Source: Apium graveolens (taxonomy: Eukaryota > Streptophyta > Magnoliopsida > Apiales > Apiaceae). Taken from it: DNA of 64,000 nt. A program made the position numbers and the translations under genes. The notes beneath the pieces are model-generated. The model searched no databases. It was not told the DNA's origin and was given only the letters and a program-made list of their open reading frames with translations. The stretch covers positions 62,001 to 126,000 of the forward strand of contig NW_027417502.1 in assembly GCF_009905375.1 (NCBI RefSeq), read 5' to 3'. Below are positions 20,966 through 33,857 of this stretch, in pieces; the first letter of the stretch is position 1; each line of letters starts with the position of its first letter.

Positions 20966-21081
20966 ACAAGGGTTTATAAAAAAACCCTTTCTTGAAATGA
21001 GTTGCCCTTGCATGGGAGCTGCATAGTTTTCGGTTCTCGGTTTATAAAAAAACCCTTTCTTGAAATGAGTTGCCCTTGCAT
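20966..21081. repeat. Local ~70-bp direct duplication
   Basis: tttataaaaaaaccctttct followed by tgaaatgagttgcccttgca occurs twice, about 70 bp apart, with gggagctgcatagttttcgg between. The first copy includes a GGGTTTATAAAAAAACCC inverted repeat. Found only in block A (also 38488-38601). Confidence 0.7.
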
Positions 21082-22221
21082 CTTTAATTGAGACCTATAT
21101 ACAGTTAGTTACAGGGAGCTGCATAGTTTTCGGTTCTCACCGAGCATTATTCTGTTGAGTCATGCATGATTATGCTCAATAAAAAGTGAAGTGCTTCTTA
21201 TAAAAATTCTGCACACTGCACGTTCCGATATCGAGGTGGGAATTAGGGCTCGGCTTGAATTTGATTAAAAAAATTTAAATCCGGACTCGATATTGAGTTT
21301 AACCGAATCTTTAATTTTAAACTTGAATTTCGGCTCATAAAAATTCAATAAGCTCGAGTTCATTTCAAAAATTCGAATCAATTTCATCAAATATTGACAA
21401 AAACTCGAAATATGATCGGTTCATAAGTTCGATCGATTAAATATATAAATAAACACAAAATAATGAACATTTACATAAAAATATATTTATAATAAACAAA
21501 TTAAAAATAATTTGAAGCTAATACTCGGCTCGTTAAAGAATTTTAATAACTTGAGCAGCTCCTAATGTAAGTTGGTTGTGATTTGATTGCAGATGAAGAT
21601 ATTATAAAACCGCAAGTTGCAGTTTGATTTTTATCCTTTAACCGAATCAAACCGCACAACGAACACCCTCATTTGAGCTCGACTTAATTATTACACTCAT
21701 TTACAAATCTAATACGACAATCAACCAAAATTTGTCACTTAACTTTTAATCACGTTCTCATTACCTTGTGCACACAGCAGAAAATTGAAATTGTATTTTC
21801 AGCTTAGATAATATATTTAGTCATATTAATTAATTTAGATTATGAAATTGGTATTAAAAAATATAATGATTTACAAGATTGTAAAAATATAATAATAATA
21901 ATAATATAATTTTTAAATTTATGTCATATATTGTTCATAAATAATCATATAAATTCTTAATTTTAACAATCAGATCTTAGACCTTTCATTAAAATATAGG
22001 TTATATTTAGATACAAATCTAGCTATTCTCACTTATTTACGAAAAATTTAAGGATCATAATATCAGACGAGGAGTGAGTAAGGGTGAAACCACTATAAAA
22101 CATTAATTCTTAACAAACAAGAAAAGCCATCCCACTATACTAGATCCACATTAAAAGAGCTGAAGCTATATGATGATGTTCTTGATCAAGTGAAGTAAGA
22201 GTAAGAACTATTTGATCCTAC

Positions 22222-22290
22222 CTGCATGCATGTTAATGAACTCGGCTGCAGTCACTTAGCTAGTCATAGACCTACCATGACAGGCACAAA
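22222..22290 (-). pseudogene. Degraded relic of Ninja-like last exon (block A, unit 2)
   Basis: Equivalent of 7493-7556, slightly better preserved at its start (cctgcatgcatgttaatgaa). No open frame. Confidence 0.45.
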
Positions 22291-22626
22291 TAATATATGT
22301 ATCATGCTCTCAGTAGCATAAGATAGTTAATATAACATGCTGATATGAAGTCAATATATAGAACATAAGATAGTTATATAACACACATAAAATACCCATT
22401 GCACAGGTCATAAGATAGTCACAACACAAATAAACATCTGATAATGACACAAATCCATGCCAACATACCAACATTCAAGTCACAAACTACATCACAAAGC
22501 ATACCAACACTTGAGTAACAAAGTACACATTCTGATGGCCAAATGTTCAACAAATAAAACTACATATAATCAGATACCTAATAGAAGAGTTCAAACAGAC
22601 TTATTACTAGTTATGATGTGATGTGC

Positions 22627-22728
22627 TTAATAATGTGGATTGACCACTTCACCATCACCAACAACAGGCTGGACTGTGATGTGTCTCTCCGGAAAGGCAA
22701 CATCACCACCACCTGCATGTTTGATGAA
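22627..22728 (-). pseudogene. Truncated Ninja-like last exon (block A, unit 2)
   Basis: Matches the final 34 codons of the intact exon, including its stop, with one codon change (tgg for tgc context near 22670). On the minus strand it codes FIKHAGGGDVAFPERHITV and the tail. At 22728 homology breaks off into Kunitz-flank sequence, so the rest of the TIFY-binding domain is missing. Confidence 0.75.
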
Positions 22729-22836
22729 ATAGATGTTTACCAGTAAGTGTTTACCAGTAAACTAAAAAATGGATGCCAATTTAAGTTTGTCTAATGATAT
22801 GAATATTGTGTAGAACAATAGAAAGAACAAAAAAGA

Positions 22837-24070
22837 CCCCCAAAATTTTCAGCCAGAACATGTCAGTGATGTTGTAGATATGCTAACTTCATCTTTGCTG
22901 GGCCTTCCAAGTCCACCAACGTGCTGGAAATGATACTTGAAGCAATATGAGTTCTTGAAATAGAGCTATCTTAATAGCAACAGGGCCTTGCACTTTTTTT
23001 TTTCTGGGCATACACATTAAGCACCTAAAATATATAGGTGCGACTCATTTTAATTGTATTATAATTTTTAATGATGATTGACTCCTGCTTTTACATAGTC
23101 TACATTATTCAAAATGAACCATATTTATAAATTTTAGTATTTAGAATGAGCTCACTGGACAAATATTTTCTTCGTTGTCACATTTAATTCTGAACGGTCA
23201 AATTAACAAACTTTTAACGAAATTTTATTAATATTTTTATAATTGAATATAATAAAAAAGTTATATTATTGGAAAATATATTTAATCTCCTTTAATATAT
23301 AATTTTTAGTTTTTTAAACTAATATAATAGTAATTTTTAATTTTTGATAAAAAAATAATATTTTAAACGATAAAATTCATTTTTGATAAAAATTGATTAA
23401 TTTGAACGATAAAAAATTGTGGCAAATTAGTTGCCCTTAGATCTTTAATTGCAACTTACAAGGAGCTGCATAGTTTTCAGTTTTCACCGAGCATATTCTG
23501 TTGCATTACTTCTGCATGGTTGTGCTGTGCTCAATAAAAAGTTAAGTGCTTCTCATAAAATTTCTCATAAAATTTCTGCACACTGCTCCTTCCAATATCG
23601 AGGTGGCAACTAGGGGCTGGGCTTGAACTCGACTAAAAAAGTTTGGGTCCAGAACCGATCCTTAATTTTAAACTCAAATTTCGGCTCATAAAAATTTGAT
23701 AGACTCGAGTTCATTTCAAAAACTCGAATCAATTTCACCAAATATTGACAAAAACTTGAAATATGATCGATTAAATATATAAAATAAAACCAAAATATTG
23801 AACATTTACATAAAATATACTTATAATAAAAAAATTAAAAATAATTGAGGCTCGATCCTAGTCGAGTAATTTGAAAATCCTACTCGGCTCGTTAAAAAAT
23901 TCTAATAGCTTGAGCAGCTCCTACCGTAAGTTGGTTGCGATTTGATTGCGGATCAAGATATTGGGTAGTTTGATTTTTATCCTTTAACCGAATCAAACCG
24001 CACAACGTACACCCTTATTTAAGCTCGACTTTATTATTACAGAATTAATTTAAATATTTTAGTAGACTAG
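22837..24070. other. AT-rich block B, left part (unit 2), no gene seen
   Basis: Equivalent of 5361-6533 in unit 1: Kunitz flank and ctcgaatcaa-rich stretch, with no gene recognised. Confidence 0.55.
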
Positions 24071-24079
24071 CTCAAATAG

Positions 24080-24383
24080 GAAAAAATGACAAAAATAGCC
24101 GATTTTTGAAAAAAATTAACAAAAATAGCTATTCTGAAAAAAGCGGCCAATTTTGGCTGATTGAACACTCCACTGTCACTTGGGTATCCCAATTTGTATA
24201 AGATACTCCCCTGGTAGTTGGGTATTTCATATATTGAATACTCCACTGCCAGTTGGGTATCTTATATAAAGTGGATACTCCACTAACAGTTGGGTATCCC
24301 ATCGGCTAAAGTTGACCAACTTTTCAGAAATTGTTTATTTTTGTCTATTTTATGTAAAAATAGGCTAAATTTGTCCTTCACCC
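24080..24383. mobile_element. Small Mutator-like element (unit 2)
   Basis: Copy of 6543-6846 with the same 9-bp direct repeats (CTCAAATAG at 24071-24079 and 24384-24392) and the four internal repeats. Confidence 0.65.
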
Positions 24384-24392
24384 CTCAAATAG

Positions 24393-25440
24393 CTCGTAAC
24401 AATTTCACTCATTTACAAATCTAATACGACAACCAACTAAAATTTTCCACTTAACTTTTCATCACGTGCTAATTACCTTGTGGACACTGCAAAAAATTGA
24501 AATTGTATTTTCAGCTTTGATAATATATTCTAGTCATATTAATTATTTATATTATGAAATTGGTATTAAAAAATATAGCGGTTTACAAGATTGTAAAAAT
24601 ATAATAATAATAATAATAATAATATAATTTTTAAATCAATGTCATATTTGTTCGAAACTAATCATATAAATTCTTAGTTATAATAATCGGATCTTAGACC
24701 TTTTATTCAAATATAGGTAATTATATTTCAATACAAATCTAGCTATTCTCCCTTATTTACTAAAAATTTAAGGATCATAATATTTTTATGATCAGAACTA
24801 ATTTACAAGAAGTAATCTATATTTTCTTATAGTTTCCTTATAATTTTTTTCTTTGTGAAAAATATAATATCAGACTAGGGGTGAGCAAGGGTGAAACCAC
24901 TATAAAACATTAATTCTTAACAAACAAGAAAAGCCATCCCACTATACTAGATCCACATTAAAAGAGCTGAAGATATATGATGATGTTCTTGATCAAGTGA
25001 AGTAAGAGTAAGACCTATTTGAAGATATATGCATGTTAATGAACTCGGCTGCAGTCACCTAGCAGGTCATAGACCTACCATGACAGGCACAAATAATATA
25101 TGTATCATGCTCTCAGTAGCATAAGATAGTTAATATAACATGCTGATATGAAGTCAATATATAGAACATTGTTATACAGGTGAGTCAGGAGACATAAGAT
25201 AGTTATATAACACACATAAAATACCCATTGCACAAGTCATAAGATAGTCACAGCACAAATAAACATCTGATAATGACACAAATCCATGCCAACATACCAA
25301 CATTCAAGTCACAAACTACATCACAAAGCATACCAACACTTGAGTCACAAAGTACACATTCTGATGGCCAAATGTTCAACAAATAAAACTCCATATGATA
25401 AGATACCTAATAGAAGAGTTCAAACAGACTTATTACTAGT
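24393..25440. other. AT-rich intergenic (unit 2), exon relic at 25031-25094
   Basis: Equivalent of 6856-7900: (AAT)n near 24602 and a degraded Ninja-like exon relic at 25031-25094. No gene. Confidence 0.5.
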
Positions 25441-25455
25441 TATGATGTGATGTGC

Positions 25456-26700
25456 TTAATAATGTGGATTGACCACTTCACCATCACCAACAACAGGCAT
25501 GACTGTGATGTGTCTCTCCGGAAAGGCAACATCACCACCACCTGCATGTTTGATGAACTCAGCTGGAGTCATGGAAAAAGCATGGCAGGCACAAAGGATA
25601 CGAGTTTCCTCCTGGTTGTACTTGGACAGATACCCATTTATCTTTCGGCCAGAGATGGTAGTATAAACATGTGGCATTTCTGAGACTTTCTTGAACTCTC
25701 TCCCATTAGCTCGGTTTTTGTCAGCTGATCCAATGTTTGCAGGGAATCCATGGCCTGTGATTTGTTTGTTCATTTAAATAGAATCATATAAATGAGAAAA
25801 TTAATTTACAAAGATAAGAAGGCATTAACAGTGTAAATGTCAAACTGGAGTTGGTGAGGTTCTTCTAAATGACAGAAGATGATACTTTCAATGTCAATTC
25901 CACAGATCAAATATTAGTGTAACAAACTCCTCATTTGTGTGCAGATATGGCATAATAAAGAACTAATTCGCGTAAACAAACCCTCTTTATATTTTTCATG
26001 ATCTATTATAATTTACTGCAAAATGTATCTGCTTAATTAATTTAGAGCACTAGCATTTTTCATCAATCTAAGATACGAAAAAAAAACTTGATGTTCATGC
26101 TAAACATTTTTTGATACTGCCAGACTCCCAATTAAAATATCACACACACAAATAATTGGATACAAATGCGAGAAAAGTTGTCTCACAAGTACAAATAAGT
26201 GGCTAATTAATACGAAAAGGAATGTATGTTACCTTCAATGATTTGATTTTGGAAGTAACTAATTGTTGAAGAGCCGCTGGAATGGAGTGACCTCCTGTTA
26301 GCATCCATAGGCGCCAATGATACCTCTTGTCTTCGGGTTTCCATTACCCTTGGGCCAGTTGGAAAGGAAGGCCGCATTTTTACCTCAACCGATCCATTTT
26401 CATTAAAAACAGCCGACCTCCTTTGGTGAGGGTTGATCAAATGAGAAGGTGCACCAGTTAGTTTATGATTTCTCTGTGGATCCACACCAAATCTTCCATT
26501 CAAAGAAAGGCTCAGACTTAAATCAATGTCTTCATTGATTTCTTCAACTACAGCCTCCTTTCCTCTCATACTTGAACAAATAAAACACCAAGATAAATTT
26601 TATGAGTAATTATAAATGAATTGATATACAAATAGATGGAGTAACAAAAGTGATAGTAATACCTTGATGGGGATGCCAGGGGATTGATTGAATGAACCAT
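25456..26700 (-). CDS. Ninja/AFP-family repressor-like gene, 3 exons (unit 2)
   Basis: Exons 26700-26663, 26570-26233 and 25754-25456, with the same splice sites and phases as unit 1 and an identical predicted protein as far as can be read. EAR motif in exon 2, TIFY-binding domain in exon 3. The coding exons escape the homopolymer differences that begin near 26990. Confidence 0.73.
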
Positions 26701-29700
26701 AGTTAAATGTGAATGCCTCTTTAATTAACTCTGGGTACTAACTGCAGGGGTCGTGCCACTCTAAAGAGTTGAAAACATCGATTTAAGATGAAATGCAGAG
26801 TTGTGTATGTCAGCTAACTAGGTGACTGACAGTATGCTAAAAATTAATTAGTGACACATATTGACACATTCCACGTCCTGAAACACAAATGTATGAACTT
26901 ATCTCTAACCTCTAACTCACTTCTTCAATGCCCAACCTCACATGTATTCTGTTTACAGATAAAATTGAGTAAATGTATTCCGTTTACAAACAAAATTGAG
27001 TAACTGTAGTTAATTATGTATTGGTTACGGTTACAAAATTGAAACTCCCTTACATTTTAATGATTTTTATAAATTCCTAAAATAATAATTTCAATATTTC
27101 TTATTTAACATATTTACTACTTTTTTAATATCATCTCAATTGTTAGTATTTACAATTTTTATGATACATTCTAATTGATGACTTAAAAAATGTTATAGTA
27201 TTTTTTTTATGAAACTAATAGTGATACAACTTCAATAACTTATCTTTATAGTCTTGTATGCATCTATTCAATAATATGGATTATTTGGATGAGCAATTTT
27301 TAAACATATTTGATTAAAAGATAAAAGGAAATTTATAAAAATTCTAAGTTTTTTTTATGATATTAATATCCTGTGGAAAATATTTGTAACCATTAAAAGT
27401 AATAAATGTAACCTTTTTTTTATTTTTATGAAACATAATTGAAATTACTTTTTGTTACACATGATTAAAAACTTGTTCTTAAGTAATAAAAATGGATCGT
27501 AATTACTAAATTTTAAAGTTGCAAATAAGTTTGCCAAGTTATAAAACTATTTTGATTTTTTTAAATAATTTAAAGGTTTGTATTTTTGCAAATTATTATG
27601 GAAAACAATATTTTATATCTTTTTCTTCCATTCTTTATGTCTTTTTAATAAACCCATTTTTTCAATCTATATATCTAAATATTACTTAACTTTTTTATGT
27701 ATTTGAGAAAATAGTTAAATAATAAAAATAAAAATTTTACCAAGACAAAAAGCAAAATAATATTTAAAATACCTAAAATACATATGAGGTACAAATAAAT
27801 ATAAATGTTATTAGGGTTGACAAAGCTATTAACAAAATTTTTATTTCTTTTTTCAAAAATATTGAAACTCTTGGATGACACTGCATGAATTATATGATTC
27901 CTATTTAACTATTCTTCATAAATGAAATGAGCCCTATTTACATGATTCCTGCCAATAAAAAAATGACATGTTTTATTTATGTATTATTTAGTAAAAAATC
28001 TTGTCTTTCTGGAAATGATTTCTGGAAATGAATAATGCTAGATAACAAAATGACTTTGTCAAATTTAAATTTAATTAAAATTTAGACATTTTTGTAACAA
28101 TATTTGGGACATCTACATTTTAAACATGTAGCATTGCTATACATGCAATGGTAAGTATTGTCTTCTAGGGACACTATCCTTCTAGCCCGGTAAATATCCG
28201 TTAATAACGGAGTTGAAAACTTCATTCACATTCTTTAATGAATAACAAATCTAAAACAAATGCGAGAAGAGTTGTCTCACAAGTACAAATAAGTGGCTAA
28301 TTAATACGAAAAGGAATGTATGTTACCTTCAATAATTTGATTTTGGAAGTAACTAGTTGTTGAAGAGCCGCTGGAATGGAGTGACCTCCTGTTAGCATCC
28401 ATAGGCGCCAATGACTGTACCTCTTGTCTTATGGTTTCCATTACCCTCAACCCGGTTGGAAAGGAAGGCCACATTTTAACTTCAACACCATTTTCATTAA
28501 AAACAGCCGACCTCCTTTGGTGAGGGTTGATCAAATGAGAAGGTGCACCAGTTAGTTTATGATTTCTTTGTGGATCCACACCAAATCTTCCATTCAAAGA
28601 AAGGCTCAGACTTAAATCAATGTCTTCATTGATTACATCAACTACAGCCTCCTTTCCTCTCATACTTGAACAAATAAAACACCAAGATAAATTTTATGAG
28701 TAATAAATGAATTGATATACAAATCGATAGAATAACAAAAGTGATAGTAATACCTTGATGGGGATGCCCGGGGATTGATTGAATGAACCATAGTTAAATG
28801 TGAATGCCTCTTTAATTGACTCTGGGTACTAACTGCACTAGTTGTGCCACTCTAAAGAGTTGAAAACATCGATTTAGGATGAAATGCAGAGTTGTGTATG
28901 TCAGCTAACTAGGTGCGTGGCAGTATGCTAAGAATTAACTAGTGACACGTATTGACACATTTCACGTCCTGAAACAGACAAATGTATGCTTATCTCTAAC
29001 CTCTAACTCACTTCTTCAATACCCAACGCTCACATGTATTCTGTTTACAGATAAAACTGAGTAAATGTATTCCAGACAAAAAATGAGTAACTGAATGACA
29101 TATAGTTAATTATGTATTGGTTACGGTTACAAAATTGAAACTCCCTTACATTTTACTGATTTTTATAAATTCCTAAAATAATAATTTCAATATTTCTTAT
29201 TTAACATATTTACTACTTTTTTAATATCATCTCAATTGTTATACATTCTAATTGATGACTTAAAAAATGTTATAGTATTCTTTTTATGAAACTAATAGTG
29301 ATACAACTTCAATAACTTATCTTTATAGTCTTGTATGCATCTATTCAATAATATGGATTATTTGGATGGGCAATTTTTAAACATATTTGATTAAAAGATA
29401 AAAGGAAATTTATAAAAATTCTAAGTTTTTTTTTATGTTATTAATATCATATGGAAATATTTGTAACCATTAAAAGTAATAAATGTAACCTTTTTTTTAT
29501 TTTTATGAAAAATAATTGAAATTACTTTTTGTTTGCACTTGATTAAAACTTGTTCTTAAGTAATAAAAAATGGATCGTAATTACTAAATTTTAAAGTTGC
29601 AAATAAGTTTGCCAAGTTATAACACTATTTTGATTTTTTTTTTAAATAATTTAAAGGTTTGTATTTTTGCAAATTATTATGGAAAACAATATTTCATATC

Positions 29701-30310
29701 TTTTTTTCCATTCTTTATGTCTTTTTAATAAACCCATTTTTTCAATCTATTATCTAAATGTTACTTAACTTTTTTATGTATTTGAGAGAATAGTTAAATA
29801 ATAAAAATACAAAATTTTACCAAGACAAAAAAGAAATAATATTTAAAATACCTAAAATATATATGAGGTACAAATAAATATAATTGTTATTAGGGTTGAC
29901 AAAGCTATTAACAAAATTTTTTATTTCTTTTTTCAAAAATATTGAAACTCTTGGATGACACTGCATGAACTATATGATTCCTATTTAACTATTCTTCATA
30001 AATGAAATGAGCCCTATTTATATGATTCCTGCCAATAAAAAAATGACATGTTTTATTTATGTATTATTTAGTAAAAATCTTGTTCTTTCTGGAAATGATT
30101 CTCGAAATGAATAATGATAGATAACAGAATGACTTTGTCAAAATTTAAATTTAATTTAAATTTAAATAGTTTTGTAATTAAAACTGTAGCATTGCTATAT
30201 ACATGCAATGGTAAGTATTGTCTCCTAGGGACACTATCTTCTAACCCGGTAAAATATCCGTTAATAACGGAGTGAAAATTTCATTCACCTTCTTTAATGA
30301 AAACAAATCT
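26166..30310. repeat. Two 2.1-kb tandem copies around the Ninja-like first exons (unit 2)
   Basis: Equivalent of 8628-12777, with the second copy starting near 28260. Many one-base gaps against units 1 and 3 (for example near 26995, 27187, 27491, 28062, 29456, 29545). The AT-rich parts show no gene; a 68-codon frame at 27675-27881 is low-complexity. Confidence 0.82.
28327..28791 (-). pseudogene. Ninja-like first exons, second copy without last exon (unit 2)
   Basis: Exons 28791-28754 and 28664-28327, same as 11258-10794 in unit 1, open and with intact splice donors, but without an adjacent last exon. Confidence 0.63.
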
Positions 30311-30327
30311 CACACATTGTTGAGGCG

Positions 30328-30713
30328 ATGCATCAACAATGAAATCACTATTAAAACCTAAGAAAATACATTAAAACACCAGGGGGAATAACGGGACCAT
30401 GCTCAAGTCCTGAATACAAAACTGCCATTCCAACTCTCAAAGATGTTCGAGTTTTTTCGCCTGCCAACACCACAACCAATCCCATTGTGCCCACCTCTGA
30501 TACCCAAAACTGTTATGATATCCAGTACTATACTCACGATCAGCGTCGTACAGGCCACCTATTCGAATGACCGTTATGAAGAAAAGTGATGCTGTAAAAA
30601 TGATGAAAGATAAGAAAAGTTTTGGAGTGCCTGATTTGCCTCCTGTTTATCTTACCAAAACGGTGGAAGAAGATTACAATGCTCGTGGTGGAGGTTACGT
30701 GCAATACAAATAA
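30328..30713 (+). pseudogene. NDUFA7-like gene, multiply frame-broken (unit 2)
   Basis: Aligns along its whole length with 12795-13187 but lacks or gains single bases about ten times in 386 bp, mostly in homopolymers (5 G where unit 1 has 7; lost C after the ATG). The last 30 codons are collinear. Density and type of change fit sequence error; if real, the copy is dead. Confidence 0.6.
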
Positions 30714-30759
30714 GGTTGGTAGCATAACTATAAGAATGCATCATAATTCTCAATTAAGA

Positions 30760-31081
30760 TATCAGGGGAGAGAGAAGAGTAGAAGAATAAAAAGACCCCC
30801 AAAATTTTCAGCTAGGACATGTCAGGGATCTTGTAGATGTATGCTAACTTCATCTAATTTTAATAGTGATATACACTATTCAAAATGAACCAAATTACTA
30901 AGAATGTGCCCACGGACAAATATATTCTCCCGTCCCTCTTTTTCCGAACGGTCAAGATAACCAAATTTTAACTGTAATTTATTATTATTTTATAATTGAA
31001 TAAAATAAAAAAATTATATTGTTAAAAAATATATTTACTCTACTTTAATAAATAATTTTTAGTATTTTAAAATAATATAAG
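30760..31081. repeat. Relic of the Kunitz-flank repeat (unit 2)
   Basis: Equivalent of 13243-13559, ending at the LTR. No gene. Confidence 0.55.
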
Positions 31082-33857
31082 TGTTATGGATAAAAAACCA
31101 AGGTTATTACTTGCTGTATTTAATACTAAGATTCGGGAGCTCAAGGCCTTTAATGGCTGCTCTCGTGTTTCGTGACTCGATCTGCCTTTACGAGATGCCT
31201 ACGTATCTCTGTGAATTAGAGAATCAAGCCAAAAAACGTAGTTCTGATTTGTGGGGTGAGGCCCCTTATATAGATGTGGGAGTCCTTGAATTGGACTGGT
31301 ATAGGAGACTTGGTGGACAAGCCTCTGAATTAGGATAGACTTAGGAGTCCTAGGAAGTAGGAAGCTGATTCCTTATCTTTTTAGGTCACCTTTGAGGCTA
31401 ATCTATAAGGATTTATATCCTTATCGGGACCTCTTCTCATTAGCTGATTTTTCCCTTATTAATTAATTACCGAATTAATTAATAATTAGGGCTTTTGGGC
31501 CTTTTTTATTCCATCAGGCCTGATTTGGTCCATCAGGCTTAACCTTTCTGGTCTGAGTTTCATATATCTTTTTTATTGGGTCTAGCAGCCCACAGCTTGT
31601 ACAATTAATGCAGTATTAATTATACAATCATAATTATTATCCCTATCATTTGCCCCCCAACTTTTGGGAAACATTGATTAGGTTTCGCAGAAGTTAAGTC
31701 TATTTGTTCCCTTACAGGGTTCGTTTTCCGTAGAAGTGTGGAGCGACCTACACATTTACAATGAATTTTTCCTTTTATTCAGGAATTATCTTAATTCCAG
31801 GAATTTATTTTTCCTTTATTTCCGGGATTTTTTCCTTATTTTCTGGATTTTTCCCTTATTTTCTGGATTTTTCCCCTAATTTTTCTGGGACCTTTTCCCT
31901 TATTTTCTGGGGACTTATCCTTAATTTTCTGGATTTTCCCTAATTTCCCGGGACTTATCCTTAATTTTCTGGATTTTTCCCCTAATTTCCCGGGACTTAT
32001 CCTTAATTTTCTGGATTTTTCCCTAATTTCCCGGGACTTATCCTTAATTTTCTGGATTTTTCCCTAATTTCCCGGGACTTATCCTTAATTTCTGGATTTT
32101 TCCCTAATTTCCCGGGACTTATCCTTAATTTTCTGGATTTTTTCCTAATTTCCCGGGACTTATCCTTAATTTTCTGGATTTTTCCCTAATTTCCCGGGAC
32201 TTATCCTTAATTTTCTGGATTTTTCCCTAATTTCCCGGGACTTATCTTAATTTTCTGGATTTTTTTCCCTAATTTCTGGGATTTTCCCTAATTTCTGGCT
32301 TAAAATCGATCAGAATGCATTCAAAATCGATCAGGATGCAGACAAAATTGATCAGGATGCAGCCAAAATCGATCAGGATCCTGATCGAATTAGCTCAGGA
32401 TCTTACACTCTGATCGACAGGATTCCTGATCGATTTCGATCAGGATTCTGACCGAATTGGCCTTCAAAGTGACACCCTAGTCGATTGTTACACGGGCTTG
32501 ATCGACCAGGATTCCTGATCGATTTAGATCAGGACTCTGATCGAATTAAATGGCTCTCGACCATTCTGATCGAATGGAATATCGATCAGGACTCTCTTCT
32601 CTGTCGATCAGGACTCTGATCGATCTTAGGGGATTTCTTCCCTCCTGTTCGAATAAGATATCGATCAGGACTCTCTTCTCTGTCGATCAGGACTCTGATC
32701 GATCTTAGGGGATTTCTTCCCCTCCTGTTCGAATAAGATATCGATCAGGACTCTCTTCTGTGTCGATCAGGACTCTGATCGATCTTAGGGGATTTCTTCC
32801 CTCCTGTTCGAATAAGATATCGATCAGGACTCTCTTCTGTGTCGATCAGGACTCTGATCGATCTTAGGGGATTTCTTCCCTCCTGTTCGAATAAGATGTT
32901 GATCAGGACCCTCTTTTGCATCGATCAGGACTCTGATCGAACCATATTAAGGTTCTGGTCGATTTTTGACTTTTTAAATTCCACAGGAGCTTCTAGATTG
33001 TTCCTGATACTTCTTGTAGATGGGCCTCTAGGTTGGGCCTGGCTAAATGGGCCTAAAAACGCCTCGTATTCCGAGCTTTTCGCCTATATAAGTGTAGTGT
33101 GGAGTGAGAACCCTCACTTCACTTCCCACTTCTCATTTTCTCTCACAATTTCCTCTAGAGTTCTCCCTTTGAGAAGGCGATTTCCGGCTACCAAAGCCAC
33201 CGCAGCTCCACCATTTTCAAGAATTTCTGGGTTTCAAGCCTTCAACCGAAGCATATCAATGGCGGACCGTGACCTGGCTCGTTTGCAGAAGATGAATGTC
33301 TCTAAAAGAGGTACAAACATTCAAATTCAATCTCCATATACTTCCCTCATTGATATGATTAACTCGAGAGGTGATGAATATCCTTCTCTATCTGAGTTAG
33401 ATTCGTATAATCATGGTAACACTTTTCATGAGTTAGATGGTAGGATAGAGTCTATGAACACCTTGTACAGACTTCCACCCCACCTTAGGATCACTCCAGC
33501 CGCCCCTGGGGATAGGACTTGTAATTGGGAGGGGGATACCCTGTTCATTTATCGAGGAGCCCTGACCGCAGGTCTTAGGTTCCCATTCCATGAATTTATT
33601 CCTCGTTTACTAGCCGATGTACGAATCAACCCTTGTCAACTCCCTCCTAACGCCTGGAGGAACATTATCTGTTTTATGGTCCTTTGTCTCAGGAATAGCT
33701 TCCCTCTTTCCGTAGCTGTCTTTAGGAAGTTTTCCAATTCTATAATAGTTCCATGAGTCAGCCAGGCTGGGTTTTTAATTCGCCAACGGCCCAAAATTCC
33801 CCATATCTTTGATAGTAACTCTATAGTCGAGAACAACCTAAATGAGGGATGAGTTTG
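31082..33857 (-). mobile_element. 3' part of the Tat-lineage element (unit 2)
   Basis: LTR 31082-31648, purine tract complement 31649-31664, 41-bp array 31770-32299, CGATCAG region 32304-32950, TATA box 33085-33092 and truncated extra ORF from 33259, then the same junction to LRR sequence (TTTG 33854-33857). Confidence 0.83.
33259..33857 (+). pseudogene. Antisense extra ORF, truncated (unit 2)
   Basis: Same N-terminal PF04195-like segment as 15733-16333. One A is missing near 33727, so the frame closes at 33756. Further small gaps precede the junction, in the low-quality stretch. Confidence 0.7.

Larger units (their letters stand above)
20366..22836. repeat. Additional 2.47-kb block A (unit 2)
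   Basis: Diverged direct duplicate of the block that follows it (22837-25300), period 2,471 bp measured at the tgtcagtgat landmark (20390 and 22861). It runs from the Kunitz flank to a cut-off Ninja-like last exon and then restarts at gtttaccagtaagtgtttac. It lacks the small Mutator-like element carried by the second block. No functional gene. Present in units 2 and 3, absent from unit 1. Confidence 0.85.
16334..33857. repeat. Large tandem repeat, unit 2 (17,524 bp)
   Basis: Second unit. Its left half is essentially identical to unit 1; it adds the 2.47-kb block at 20366-22836. From about 27 kb on it shows many one-base differences in homopolymers compared with units 1 and 3, which agree with each other, suggesting consensus error rather than biology. 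Confidence 0.92.

Noticed and set aside
27675..27881. 68-codon minus-strand frame with Phe/Leu/Ile-rich sequence
   Set aside because: AT-rich low-complexity DNA; absent at the same place in units 1 and 3.
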